A stretch of 64,000 nucleotides of DNA from Strix aluco (lineage: Eukaryota; Chordata; Aves; Strigiformes; Strigidae): assembly GCF_031877795.1 (NCBI RefSeq), contig NC_133954.1, forward strand, positions 5,547,256-5,611,255, given 5' to 3'. Position 1 is the first letter of the stretch; each line of letters starts with the position of its first letter. Positions 1 to 11,700 of the stretch are shown piece by piece. The notes beneath the pieces were generated by a model. It was not told the origin of the DNA and made no database searches. It saw nothing but the letters and a program-made list of their open reading frames with translations. The translations under genes were made by a program, and so were the position numbers.

Positions 1-3000
1 GCTGACAGCACCGAGCTCAAGGTGGAGAAGTGCTTCGCCAACAAGGTGAGCAGAAGCTGCCAAAGTCAAGGCAGTTGCTGCCAGGCTTGGTGGGGAGATG
101 TGAGCACTGAGCCTCGCTCTTCACCAGAGCCTTTCCTCATCCCCTGCAACTGCTTGGTCCCAGACTCTCCTTTCAGGGAGGGTTTTCCTTCCTCTCCCAT
201 TGCTGTTGCTGCTGCAAACCATCTCCTGGTTTTGATCACAGTCCTCACTCCCCATGCTCTGCCAGTGTTTGGGGTCAGACTGTGGCATAGAGGTCCTTCC
301 TGGGACCAGCTCCCCTCTTCCCTAACCCGAAGGCTTCCCCTCTCTCCAGGTGAATCTGTCCTTCTCAGAGCAGAGGGCTCTGGTGGGCTCCCAGCTCCGC
401 CTGAAGCTGCAGGCTGCCCCCGGGTCACTGTGTGCCATCTACGCCAAGGATCAACGCATGCAGTCCTCCAGTGCCAGGGGCAAACTCAACCCCATCACGG
501 TGCGTCTGGAGGAACCTCAGTGCTGGGCTGGTCCTGGGCTGCTGGGGCATGGGGACAGCAGTTTCTTTCTGCTGTCACCCATTTTAGGGGAGGCTGGTAG
601 GGACCTTGCCCCTGCAGGATGAATGTCAGGTGTCTGGGAGCTCCCAGTGAGCCTCTGCCACCACCCAGGGACTTTGGGACATTGCAGGGGAGATTGTGCA
701 TCACTGAATGGGGAGGATGAGCCACAGAATTTCTCTGCAGTGCCTCCTGGGGTGAAAACCTCGAAAATAGGGTGTGGTTGATGGGAAGCGTCCCCTGCTC
801 TCGGGCAGAAGAGAGATGGGGCAGAGGGGCTGGGGCTGGCAGCAGAGGAACATCACTGCGGTGCTTGAGGAGGTGCAGAAACTATGGGATGATGCCAGGG
901 GCAAAAGGGCTCGAAGCTGGGCCAGGAGTGTTTCATATCTTTCTCACACGAAGTTCATATGTTCGGTTTAGGTATATAACTTAGTCCCCAGGCTTTCTCA
1001 AGTGGGCTATCCTTATGAAGTTAAAGAACCTGGTTCATTTCACTGTGGGATGGATGGGATGACAGGCGTTCCAGCCACTACCTGTTTTGATGTGCCAGGG
1101 AATGACTGGAAGAAATGCCTCCACAGCGTGTGGCGCAGGGAGGTACCGGTGTCTGACAAACAGACAGGCTCCTACATCCTGGTTAAGGTATGAGCCCTCC
1201 TGCCCTACCTCACATGCCCTCCTAGGAAGGATTACTCAGGGTGCTGGGCGCACCTGGTCCCTCACCCAGCTCATATCTGCGCTCACAAAACAAATTCTAA
1301 CACTGCCCAAATAACATGCCCTGCCCCTCACTCCGCCAGCCTGGGACAGACATGTGAAACGCATCTCTCAGTCCAGGCACAGCGGCACTTCACAGGGATG
1401 GGGCTAAGCTCTGCTTGTCCCATCACAAATCCGGGTGTGGAGTAAACAGCATAGATTGGCCTGGCACTCCCCTGCTTTTTTGGGGGTGCGTGCCTCCCAC
1501 TGGCAGCAAACCCAGAGGTCGGAGCTGTTTGGGAATGGAGTGGGCAGAGCAGATCCACCAGATCTTTCCCAAGTGTCCCTGGTGCAGCATCTTCCCCTGG
1601 CACAGATATTCTTCTCCTGCACTCCCGTTGCAGCATGGTGGGGGATCCTCATCTTGGGGAGCTCTGGTCTGTCACGGGGCTTTAAGTGCCTGTCGATTAC
1701 TTGCTTGAGAGAGGGATTGAAAGGCATTTTGGTATCTCTGGGCTTCAGCGTGGTGTTATTCCCTCTCATGTGTCATGTTTCAGGATGCAGGTTTGAAAAT
1801 TGTCACAAACACTCAGCTGGGCTGTCCACCAAACAGCTATGAAATACCTTTCTACCCGCAAGGTGAGTGGAGAGAACCTGTAACAGCCTCCATGCTGGCT
1901 GCAGAAGGACAGGCGGGGACATCCCGCCTCTTTCCATCCTTTCTGGCAGCACATTCAAGTTGTGCCTCTGTTTGCAGGAGCAGGACTGGAGGAGGATGAG
2001 CAGGTGGGTGTCAAGCAGGATGCAGGGATGCAGATGGATTTCTTGGAGACATGGCTATGGGAGCTGGTGCCTGCGGGGTGAGTAAGGAGCCCTAGCAGAC
2101 CTTGAGCCAGGGAACTGCCCTCATTGAATCAGCTTCACCTCTGTGTGCAGATCCCAGACCTCCGGTTCTGTCCATGTATCCAGGAGTGACACTGAGACAT
2201 GTCCAGTCCCTTCCCTTGGACCTCAGCACTGACCTGGGAGAGAGCGGGGCAGTCTGTCCTGTAGGCAGGGGATGCCGTAAGAGATAAGGAACTGATGGTT
2301 CCTCTGCCCATCTCCAAGTGTGTGATGGCCACTGGTGGGCCCCAGGACATAGAGAAAGGGTTTTGACATGCTCTTTGTGCTGCCTCTGCCCATCAGACTT
2401 AGCCTGCAAGGTCTATCCCTCTTCTACCACCCCGCAGGGAGGGGGGCTCTGCAGAGGTGGCGGTGACGGTGCCTGATGCAATCACCAAGTGGGAAACTGG
2501 GATGTTCTGCATGTCCCCATTGGGCTTGGGGCTGGCCCCTGCCACCACCCTCACGGCCTTCAAGCCCTTCTTCGTGGAGCTGGCGCTGCCCTACGCCGTG
2601 GTCCGCAACGAAGCCTTCAGCCTTGTGGCCACCATCTTCAACTACCTGCGGCAGTGCCTGCGGGTGAGTGGTGCTGGGGAGGGGGCCCTGGGGCTGGGGT
2701 CTGGCAGGGGCTGATGGAGCCGTGGCTGTGGTCTGGCAGGTTCAGGTGACGTTGATGCAGTCAGCAGAGCTGGAGGTGTTGCCAAGCGCGGATGAGCTGT
2801 ACGGTGGTTGTATCTGTGCAGACGAAGCGAGGACCTTCCGATGGGGCGTGCGAGCCACCAGCCTGGGTACAGAGGGGATGGCAAAGGGCTGGGGAGAAAG
2901 GAGGAGAGCCCAGCAGTGAGACTCCTTGCAAACCTCTTGTTTGTCACTGCTTTTCTGATCCTTTCCTCCCCCTCCCACTTACCTCTCCCCTCTCTTCCCT

Positions 3001-3295
3001 TTCCCTTCCCCACTCTCCAGATTCTTCCCTCCATTTCCCCATCCCATTGCAACCTCCTCCTTCCCTGTCTCCCCAGGATGGCTCTGAGCAAGAGCCAGCC
3101 CCTGAGGCAGTGTCACAACAACATCCCCCATCTGCCTCTGCAGGGAAGGTGAATGTCACCGTCATCGCCAATGCCCTGCGCTCCGAGGAGCTCTGCGGCA
3201 CTGAGATGCCTGTGGTGCCAGCCCAGGGGCATGTGGACACCGAGACAAAACTCCTGATGGTGCAGGTGAGCAGAGCAAGGCAGGAGCAGAGCTGA
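1..3295 (+). CDS. Alpha-2-macroglobulin-like gene, copy 1 (5' part outside window, no thioester half)
   Basis: Seen: exons 1-45, 350-499, 972-1187, 1784-1862, 1978-2077, 2438-2663, 2740-2866 and 3144-3265, matching A2M exons 14-21 in order, length and phase, all with AG/GT splice sites and no internal stop. Landmarks are [26 protein letters not shown] (start of the pre-bait exon), [11 protein letters not shown], then [20 protein letters not shown] and [18 protein letters not shown]. The following exons (thioester and receptor-binding domains) were not found before copy 2 starts. If exon 21 is not spliced, its frame stops at 3293-3295. Family knowledge: A2M proteins trap proteases through a bait region and a thioester. 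Odd: exon 15 lacks the usual AVDxSVLL core (here AKDQRMQSS). It could be a truncated expressed paralogue, a decaying copy, or an alternative 5' half joined to copy 2. Intact frames and splice sites argue against an old pseudogene. Confidence 0.82.
1784..2077 (+). other. Bait-region exons of A2M-like copy 1
   Basis: The exons at 1784-1862 and 1978-2077 lie between the [10 protein letters not shown] and ETWLWEL landmarks, where A2M proteins carry the protease bait loop. The loop here reads roughly [19 protein letters not shown] followed by [13 protein letters not shown]: acidic, with very few basic cleavage sites. It is clearly shorter than the loop of copy 2 and shares no obvious motif with it. 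Inferred target specificity is therefore different; the actual protease is unknown. Confidence 0.65.
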
Positions 3296-4390
3296 ACACA
3301 AAGCAGTTACCCCTGGAGCGGGGCAGAGCATCTCCCCATCCCTCGGCCAGGCTGGACAGTGCCTGTGGGTGCTGCAAGGTGTGGAGAGAGCACCAGCACC
3401 TGCAGCAAGGGGAGAGTCTGTGTCCATGTTTAGGTACCACCAGTGGGATGGTGCCTTCCCTTCACTTTTGGGGTGATATTGGTAGATTTGAGGCCGCTGG
3501 CTGTGTGATGTTCAGTTTGCTCCCCTCACGACACTGTGCACAGGGTGGCTCCAAGGACAGCCCGGCTTGGCCCGGGTGGCCCTGAGCTCTTCTGGCCCAT
3601 TAGAGCCATGGGCTGCTGGTGGGGATGGGTCCCAGGGGGGGCATTTGTATGAGAGGGGGAGGCGTTTCTGGGATGGAGAAGGGCAGGCTGTCTCTGACCC
3701 CCATCTCATACGTGCTGTATTCCTGGTTTTAAAGCGTCCAAGACCCATGTGAAGGAAAATTGCAGCTTCCTGGCTATCCCTCTGCTCCTGACCCCGTCGT
3801 ACCCCACCAGACAGTCACGGTCTCGAGGCCTGGCAGCATTTTCCCATCCCTTCGTCCCCTTCATCTGACCCGGCAGGAGCCTGCAGCAACATGGTTGAGA
3901 CAAGGACACCGAAACCCAGCCCCACTCCCCAGCAGCCCTGCCAGCCCGTGGGGGCTGGGGGCTGCCCGAGGAGCAACCGCTTTGCTGTCCACCGTGGAGT
4001 CATGGTTTCCCTTGAGCTGATGCCAGTGCAATCCCTCAGAGAGGGGACCGGGGTGGGCGAGCCGACCCTGTGCTGACAAAAAGCCTTGGGAGATCAGCAT
4101 ATGCCTGATGGCTGGGCATGGAGAGGATGCTCAGGGCTGCCCTGAGTGCAGCCCTGTCCCTGTCCCTGATCAGCCAGGCTGAGAAATGAAGAAAAATGCA
4201 AATGGGGTAAGGGAAGTAGGAGCAGCAAAATGTTTTTCTTGCAAGAAAGCTCCCTTTCTTCAGGCTCTTTCCCACCATCCCTGACCAAAGCCAGCCCTGT
4301 GTCCCAAAACGCATTTTGTGTTAGGGGCTCAGCACTCCTGTCTGCCTTAATGATGTGTAATAGGGGCCATACCTTCACTTTGCTTTCCTA

Positions 4391-4396
4391 AATAAA
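4391..4396 (+). other. Candidate poly(A) signal AATAAA for A2M-like copy 1
   Basis: The hexamer AATAAA occurs 1.1 kb after the last recognisable exon of copy 1 and 1.3 kb before copy 2. If exon 21 reads into its intron and stops at 3295, this would give a 3'UTR of about 1.1 kb. Position only; no transcript evidence. Confidence 0.4.
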
Positions 4397-5331
4397 AATC
4401 TGAGACCAAACCAGAGAGAGCATTCATTGCATGGGCAACAAGGCAGCAGAAGAAACAGCACAACGTGGGGTCGGTGGTGCCTGGTCAGGAGGGGCTGGGG
4501 GTCAACTCACTCTGGCTTCTGCTCTGAAGTGACGAGCAGCACTGAATGACAAATCCTCCATGAAATGTTTCCCCTCAGCAGCCCCGCAGGAGAGGCAGGT
4601 CCCCTCCACTCCTGAATTTATCTCCCCTTGGCCATGCTGCTCATTGCCCCCGCTGCATCCTGTCCCGGGTCCCGAAGGACTCGGTGTGCCAATGGCCCCG
4701 AGCTCCTTGTCACATTGAACAGTCCCTGGGATGCCTGTCGGGCCACTGACCCGTGCCCACATCCTGGGGTGGCAGGATGGGCTTGGGGCCATGCTCCTGC
4801 CTCATGTCCAAGCGAGTGGTGGGCACCAGCTTCCTCCAGACACTGACACTGTGTGGGTCTGATCCCGAAGGGCAGGGAGGTGAGCCCAGGGATGTATCCA
4901 GCAATACTCAAGTAGGGCAAGCATGGGGACAGCAGCTGCGGTCATCCGAGCGCCCCTGGGAAAGACGCCAGCCCCATCCATGGCTTCCCACAGCACTCCC
5001 TCTGCCTCTTCCCATGTCCCCAAAGGGAAGGGGACTGCAAAACCCCAGAGCAAGGAATGTGCTCAGGACACCATGTGACTGTTGTGGAGCTGCCTCAGCT
5101 TCCCAAAGTTCCCACCAGGACCGAAAGAGGCAGCTCAGCCCATGCCCCAGCACGGTGCACAGAAGAATTAGAGTGGGAGGAGCTGGCATGACAGGACAAG
5201 GCTGTTCTGTTCCTGTGCCCATAACTGATTTGACGAAATTGGAGGGAACTGGGCAAGAAGACAGACCAAGACCTGTGATCAGCCCAAATAGCTACTGTCT
5301 GGCTAAATTTAAAATACCTGGAAACAAGCCC

Positions 5332-5340
5332 TTCTGAGAA
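5332..5340. promoter_or_regulatory. STAT-type site upstream of A2M-like copy 2
   Basis: TTCTGAGAA fits the STAT consensus TTCnnnGAA and is followed directly by ATTGCCAC, which resembles a C/EBP half site. It lies about 400 bp upstream of the copy 2 start codon. The rat A2M gene is a classic IL-6/STAT3 acute-phase target through a similar element. That this site works is inference; the motif is short enough to occur by chance. Confidence 0.35.
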
Positions 5341-5737
5341 ATTGCCACGAACTCACAGCCTGTTCTCATGATGTGCTGCCCACTTTCATTTGGGGAACTC
5401 ATTCCCACTCCCTCCTGCCATCATTTCCTAGCAAACCAGTGTGTAGGTGGATCCTGCCCCCTGGTTTTGAACTTCTATAGCCTATGGGAACCTTTTCTCA
5501 AATTGCAAAAGTCTGTCAGAGCCTTGAACCCAGGAGGCTGTGGGCAGACGGTAAACATTGTCTTGGCTATATCTGCAGGTCCACACTGGATTCCTCTGCC
5601 AATCCTTGTTTGCTCACTGGATGGAAAGCAAAGATCTCATTTCAGAGCCTGGAGCAGAGCAGACGCAGGTCTACAGCAATTCAACACCCGGAGAAGGAGG
5701 CTGTGGCTGTCCCCAACGTCTGCTTGCAGCTGGAGAC

Positions 5738-8700
5738 ATGAGGTCCGCAGCTGCTCTGCCCATCCTGCTGCTCCTCATCCTGCACCTCGCAGCTGGGGCA
5801 TCTGCAGCACAGTAAGCCCTCTCTGTGTCTGTCTGTCTGTGCCTGCTGGGAGGGTATTTAGTCTTGTTTCTTTAGCAGTAGGTAGTGGGAGCTAACCCTT
5901 CCCATGCACGGCACTGTTGGCCAGGATGGAAATGCTTGGGCTGGTGGGTTGTCCCTGCCCATGAGCATCGAGGACTTGGCACCCGGGGGCTGCTGGGGCT
6001 GGTGGTTCTCGGATGGTTTATTATAGGTGCTGCTTGAGTTGTAGCTGTGTGAGCGGAGCCTTTGCTTTGCTGAGTTGAGAAGTCAAGAGGAGCCCAGAAG
6101 CAGAGCAGGGAGGCTGGAGGAGGTGGCCCTGCACCCCAGCACAGCTTTCTGTGTGCCCAGGGGCTCTTCAAGACCTCTGTGGGGTCTGTACCGGGATGTG
6201 CCTCATCCCCACGCTTCTCATGTCAGCATTTCTCCTTGCCAGGAGTTATGTGGTCACATCCCCAGCTGTGATCTACCACCCCCACACAGCGATGCTGTGG
6301 GTCCATCTCAGTGGCCTCCGTGAGCCCGTCCAGGTGACCGTCCAGCTGCAGAGAAAAGACAGGACCCATAACATCATCCTGCTGGAGAGGAAGGTCCAGG
6401 AGCCTCATCTGTACCTGAACATCACCTTCCCCGTGAGTGTCACCCCATGCACAGCCCTAAGCGTGGAGGGGGATGCCCTGGAAACCCTGCTGCCTCCAGA
6501 TAGAGCAGTTTCCCCCAGGTCCCCTGAGAGTGGAGCTCTGGTTCCACGTGGGGCTGGAAGTAAGCGTGCCTTTCCCATCTCATCCCCCACGCAGGCAAAA
6601 CAACTCTAGGCTCAGCCCAGTTATTTGGAGGCTGAAATAATCCCCTGGTAGCAGACCTGCAGACTGGGACAGGGTGTTGCAGGGACATTTCTTCCAAGCC
6701 CCTGGCTTGAGGAAGGTGTCCCTGTGGGAGAGGAGTGCTCTGGGTCACTCAGAGTGAGCAGAGCATCCTGGCCATGGCGTATCCCTTTGTCCTCACTCAG
6801 TGCCTGGTGTTTCCCCTGGCAGGCTCCAGCCCCCACCAAAGGGAAGGAGGAAATCGTAAACCTACATGTCTCAATCCAGGGAGATTCCCTGGATGTCTCC
6901 AAGACAAAGAAGGTGATGCTGAGAGCCCTGGAGCCTGGGATCTTCATACAGACAGACAAGGCTGTCTACAAGCCTGGACAGCAAGGTGAGGTGGGCAGGA
7001 TGGACCACCCTGCTCTGGGCTGAAGGACCTGGTGGGAGAGGGCTGCAGGAGGCTCAGCCTTGCTCCTACGCTGCATGGAAATAGGAAAGCTCATCCTGGG
7101 ATGCACTGGGACCCCCAGCACTGGTCCAGGGCAATGCCAGGACACGCTGGCAGTGCTAGAGGCCGTGCTGCTTGGGGGACAGTGCCCCACTGCAGGGCTC
7201 AGGGTGGATTTCCATCCACCTTCCCCATGGGGAACCCCCCTCCCTGCAGATGCACCCACTCCTTGTCCTGGTTTCAGCTGGGATACAGTTAATTTTCTTC
7301 CTAGTAGCTGGCACAGTGCTGTGTTTGGGATTTAGTGAGAGAATAATGTTGATAAAACACAGATATTTAGTTGTTGCTAAGTAGTGTTTATCCTGAGTTA
7401 AAGATTTTTCAGGGAGGGAGCGTGGCCAGGAGAGCTGACCCAAACTAGCCAAAGGGCTATTCCATACCGTAGGGCATCATGCCCAGTATAGAAACTGGGG
7501 GGAGTTGGCCGGGAGGGACTGATCCCTGCTCAGGCATCGGTCAGCAGGTGGGGAGCAACTGCACTGTGCATCGCTTGTCTTTTATTTCTCTCTTTTTTAT
7601 TATATTCCTTTTCATTACAAGTATTATTATTATATTTTTAATTGTTATTGTTATTATTATATTTTACCTTATTTAGTCAGGAAACTGTTCTTATCTCAAC
7701 CCATGAGTTTTACTTTTTTTTCAATTCTCCTCCCCATCCCACTGGGAGCGGGGAGGAGTGAGCGAGCGGCTGCATGGTGCTTAGTTGCTGGCTGGGGTTA
7801 AACCACAACACTCCTGCATCCCCATTTGCTATTTACAGTGAAGTTTCGAATCGTCTCTTTGGATAAAGACTTCGCGCCCAGCAATAAGAAGGTGAGAGCA
7901 GGGCTGGGGAAGGGGGGAGGCAACAGGGCTCCTCTGCACTGCCCTCCTACAGTCTCGGCAAGCCGTGACAGAGGTGTGGGAGTCAGCCAGCACCTTTCTC
8001 CTCGGGAATCCTGCCCCAGCCAGCTCTGCCTGGGTGGCTGTACTTCCCAGGGATAGGGATGCCCTGTGGCGTTCACAGAGGCTTCAGCAGGCTAAGGAAA
8101 GACAAAGCGGAATTACATGTGTGACATGGGAATGTACCCACTTAAACTTTCAGTTAGGGATGTAGCAATGATAAGGGGAAAGCAGGGAAAGTGCTGTTGA
8201 TATCACCAAGTCAGACACCAGGATTACATCCGAGTTCAGTCTTTGGTCCCCCAAGCAATCATCTGTGTCTCTGGAAGCACAGGAGGTTCCCAGATTAAAT
8301 GGTTGCTGGTTTCTTGGGAAGGCACTAGGAGATGCCACCTCTCCATGCCATGCCGGCAGTGCCCTCGGCTCATCCCAGCTAGAGCCACCCACAGGCTCAG
8401 AATCAATCCCAAAGCTAATTGAAGTGTTGGAAGTTCACAGCATCCCACAAATAACCCTCACTGTCCTCCATCCATGGCTCCATAGATGTCCCCACCCTGG
8501 TGAGACCCCAAGGAAGGCTTTGAATTTCTCCTCTAACCATGTTCTCTTTGCTTTGCAGCTGCCCCTTGTCTTCCTGAAGGTCAGTCTGAGAGATGGAGGG
8601 AGGTTCCTGGGCGGTGTGGGCTTGGGAAGGTGGTGTGGCTGGGAGAGGAGAAGTATAACATAGCCATGGGCTGTTTTATTGTGGAGTGCTGGGATCCCCG

Positions 8701-11700
8701 GGGTGCTGACGCCACATGTCCCTATGTGCAGGATCCCAGCGGGAACCGCATCGCGCAGTGGCAGGAGGTGAGCCCGCAGCAGGGCATCGTGGACCTGTCC
8801 CTCCCGCTGGCTGCAGAGCCAGCTCTGGGCACGTACATCATCGAGGCGGAGGGGAAGAGCCACTCCTTCAGCGTGGAGGAATATGGTACGTGGGACCAGG
8901 AGGTGCATGGTGGGTGGAAGTCCCACCTCGGCATGTCGCTGTGGGCAGCATGTCCTGGCCCCCCTAGCCACCCAGGCACCGCTGTCCTTGTCCTGGGAGC
9001 AACAATCCTCTCTCCTTTTGCTTCTCCATCAGTGCTGCCCAAGTTTGAGATGACCATTGATCTCCCTGCTGTGGTGCTGGAGAAGGACAAGAAGTTTCAG
9101 ATGGAGATTTGTGGACGGTGAGCCTGAAGCAGCCTGTGCCGGGATGGGGGTATCCAACGTGATGTGGTCTATCAGGCCCACCCTCACCTCCCTCCACCCA
9201 ACAGGTACACCTATGGGAAGCCTGTCCAGGGGAAGGTCCAGGCCAGCTTGTGCCAGCCCTTCAGGCACATCTGGAATGTGTACAGACCTTATGGCGCCCC
9301 TGAGAAAAAGATGAACTGCGTTGTGGTTAGCGGGAAGGTGAGTACAGCTGGGGATCGTGGGTGCCGCTGGGACAGCCATTCCCCCCTTCCCGGGACTGCT
9401 GATAACAGGGTTGACTCTCTCGCTCTAGACTGAGAAGAACGGCTGCTTTTCAACAGAGGTTTTGTTGAGTGCCTTCAACCTGACCAGCTCCAGGTATCAG
9501 AAGCAATTCCAAGTCCAGGCATCATTGGTGGAGGATGGTACAGGTAGGGATGGCGATGTTCTCCTGCTTGGGCAGGGGCACTGCTGCTCGTGTGTGGCTT
9601 TGTGTTCATTCCTGTGTGCACTCAAACGCATGTGGCACAGGCGTATCAACCTTCTCCAGGGAAGCCCAAAAACAACGCTGTGGTTTAGAGGTGCAATTGT
9701 GCAGGGACTGTGTCCAGGCAGGGATATGAGCCAGGTCAACAAGGCCATACTCCTAATTCTGACCAGAGAAATGGTTGGGAGGCAAAAACACCTTTCCAAA
9801 ATCCAACAGCTCGCCTGACACTATGGCTAGCAACGAGTCAACACAAAGCAGTGGTTTCACCCACCAGTCTGGTGGCGTGGCTTTGTTCTTTGAGATAATC
9901 CACCTCACCCACCAGAAGTGACTGCCAGTGGCTTGGCTTCAGAAAAAAAGAAGACCAGGGGTTGTCCCAGGCCCCCTGGCACTGAGGTGGCCCTGCATCA
10001 TGGCGCTTTGGTGAAGCATCTTTTCTGAAGTCTCTGCAGCCAGCTGCACTTTGGTTTTAGGTCTAAAACATGCTGTAGAGGTTTTGCTTCTCTTCTAGGA
10101 GGTGCAAACTGTGCTCGAAGCTGCCAGCTGCTGAGGGAAAGCCTAAAATGTCCAAGACCTTTATTGCATTATGACAGGGGAGCTGGCAGCAGCTAACCTG
10201 TGCCCTGTGTCCCCGCAAGACCCTTAGCTCCCCACTCCCTCTCCACAGGACTGGAGCTGAAAAACACCAAGAGCTGCAAGATTTTACCTGAAATTGTCAC
10301 TGTCACTTTCGAAAACATCAATGATTTCTACAAGCCTGGGATTCCCTTCACTGGGACGGTAATGGGGGGGTCCCTGCACCCTGCTGCACCCCGTCCTGCT
10401 CCCTCTGATCCCCAACCCTGCTATCCCACCCCTGCCCTCTGCCCCACGGCTGCAGCCCAGCCCGGGCCATCTCCCCTTCCCTCCTGGTACAGATGCTGCT
10501 GAAGGGAGCCGATGGTGCCGTGCTGCCACAGAAGCAGCTCTTGCTCATCGTTAGCCAGCAAGGAAAAGACACAAGACAGACTTTCCTGACAGACAGATCA
10601 GGGAGAGCCTCCTTTGAGCTGGAGACTTCTGGTTGGAGTGGCAAGGTCTCCCTGCATGTAAGTGAGCCATCTCCCACCCCTCGGAGGTACCTGTGCTGCT
10701 TTCTCCACTGGTACAGGGCTGGGCACCTCTCCAAGCCTGCACCAGTGATGCCTGGCACCAGGACCAGTACCTCATGGGCTGCTGGACAGCTTCACCGCCC
10801 TGACTTCTTCCTCCATTGCTCAGGGTCAAGTCAATGAGACAGCTCACACCCAGAACGATGGCTCGACACTCATCTACCAAAATGTCCACACACATCTCAG
10901 GCCCTTCTTCTCAGCGAGCAGGAGCTTCCTGCGGATCCGCCGGCTGGAGAGGGAGCTGCCCTGTGGCCAGCCCCAGCAGCTCTGGGTGGACTACATCTTC
11001 AGCAAGGAGGCCTTGGGGACTGAGCTGGAGAGCCTGGATGTGGTCTTCCTGGTGAGTCCCAGACCAGGGAGGTTGGGCAGTGGGCATTAGGGTGGTTGTG
11101 TGTGAAGGTCCACATCTACACACACAGTTGTGGTTGTGTCCCTGAGGACAAGACAATGAGCAATCTTGTCCTGGCTAGACTGAGAGGCCTGTGCCTGACA
11201 GTAGAGGTGTCTGCTGGGACTGTTGGACCTGCATGCCAATGGGAGACATTGTGGGGGTTGGAGACTGGGCAAGGTCAAAAACCATCCCAACACCTTCACT
11301 CTTGGGTTCATCCTCCATCAGGACATTTTGGTTTCACAGAAAGCATCATTTCAGTTGTTCCCATCTCCTTCTCTGCAGGTCCTGGCCAAGGGGACCATTG
11401 CCACTGTCCTCAGGAAAGAGCTGCCTGCAGAGGCTGGTAGGTCCCGAGGCATGGACGGGCTGTGCAGGGCTCTGCTCTCTGGGCCTGGTCCTTATCTCCC
11501 CTCCTTTCTCATGGCCAGGGCTGAGAGGCTCCTTCTCCCTGGAGCTGCCCATTGGCCTTGAGCTGGCACCCATGGCCAAGGTGCTGGGCTACGTGGTGCT
11601 GCCCAACAGTGAGATGGTGGCTGACAGCACCGAGCTCAAGGTGGAGAAGTGCTTCCCCAACGAGGTGAGTGGAGGCTGCTGGAGATGGGGGAAACACCCC

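Larger units (their letters stand above)
3296..5737. other. Gap between the two A2M-like genes: possible 3'UTR of copy 1, promoter of copy 2
   Basis: No exon resembling A2M exons 22-36 was seen here on the + strand. A canonical AATAAA lies at 4391-4396 and could end a short transcript of copy 1. Upstream of copy 2 there is a STAT-type palindrome at 5332-5340. No clear TATA box was recognised close to 5738. Open frames in this stretch are short and show no family resemblance. Confidence 0.5.

Noticed and set aside
992-1187. Alternative acceptor at 990-991 for A2M copy 1 exon 16
   Set aside because: It puts a stop in frame after a few codons. The acceptor at 970-971 gives [10 protein letters not shown], matching the family, and the right phase.
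3296-5737. Relics of A2M exons 22-36 in the gap after copy 1
   Set aside because: Searched by eye for CGEQ, the LTAFVLK segment and the YDYYET segment in all + frames; none found.
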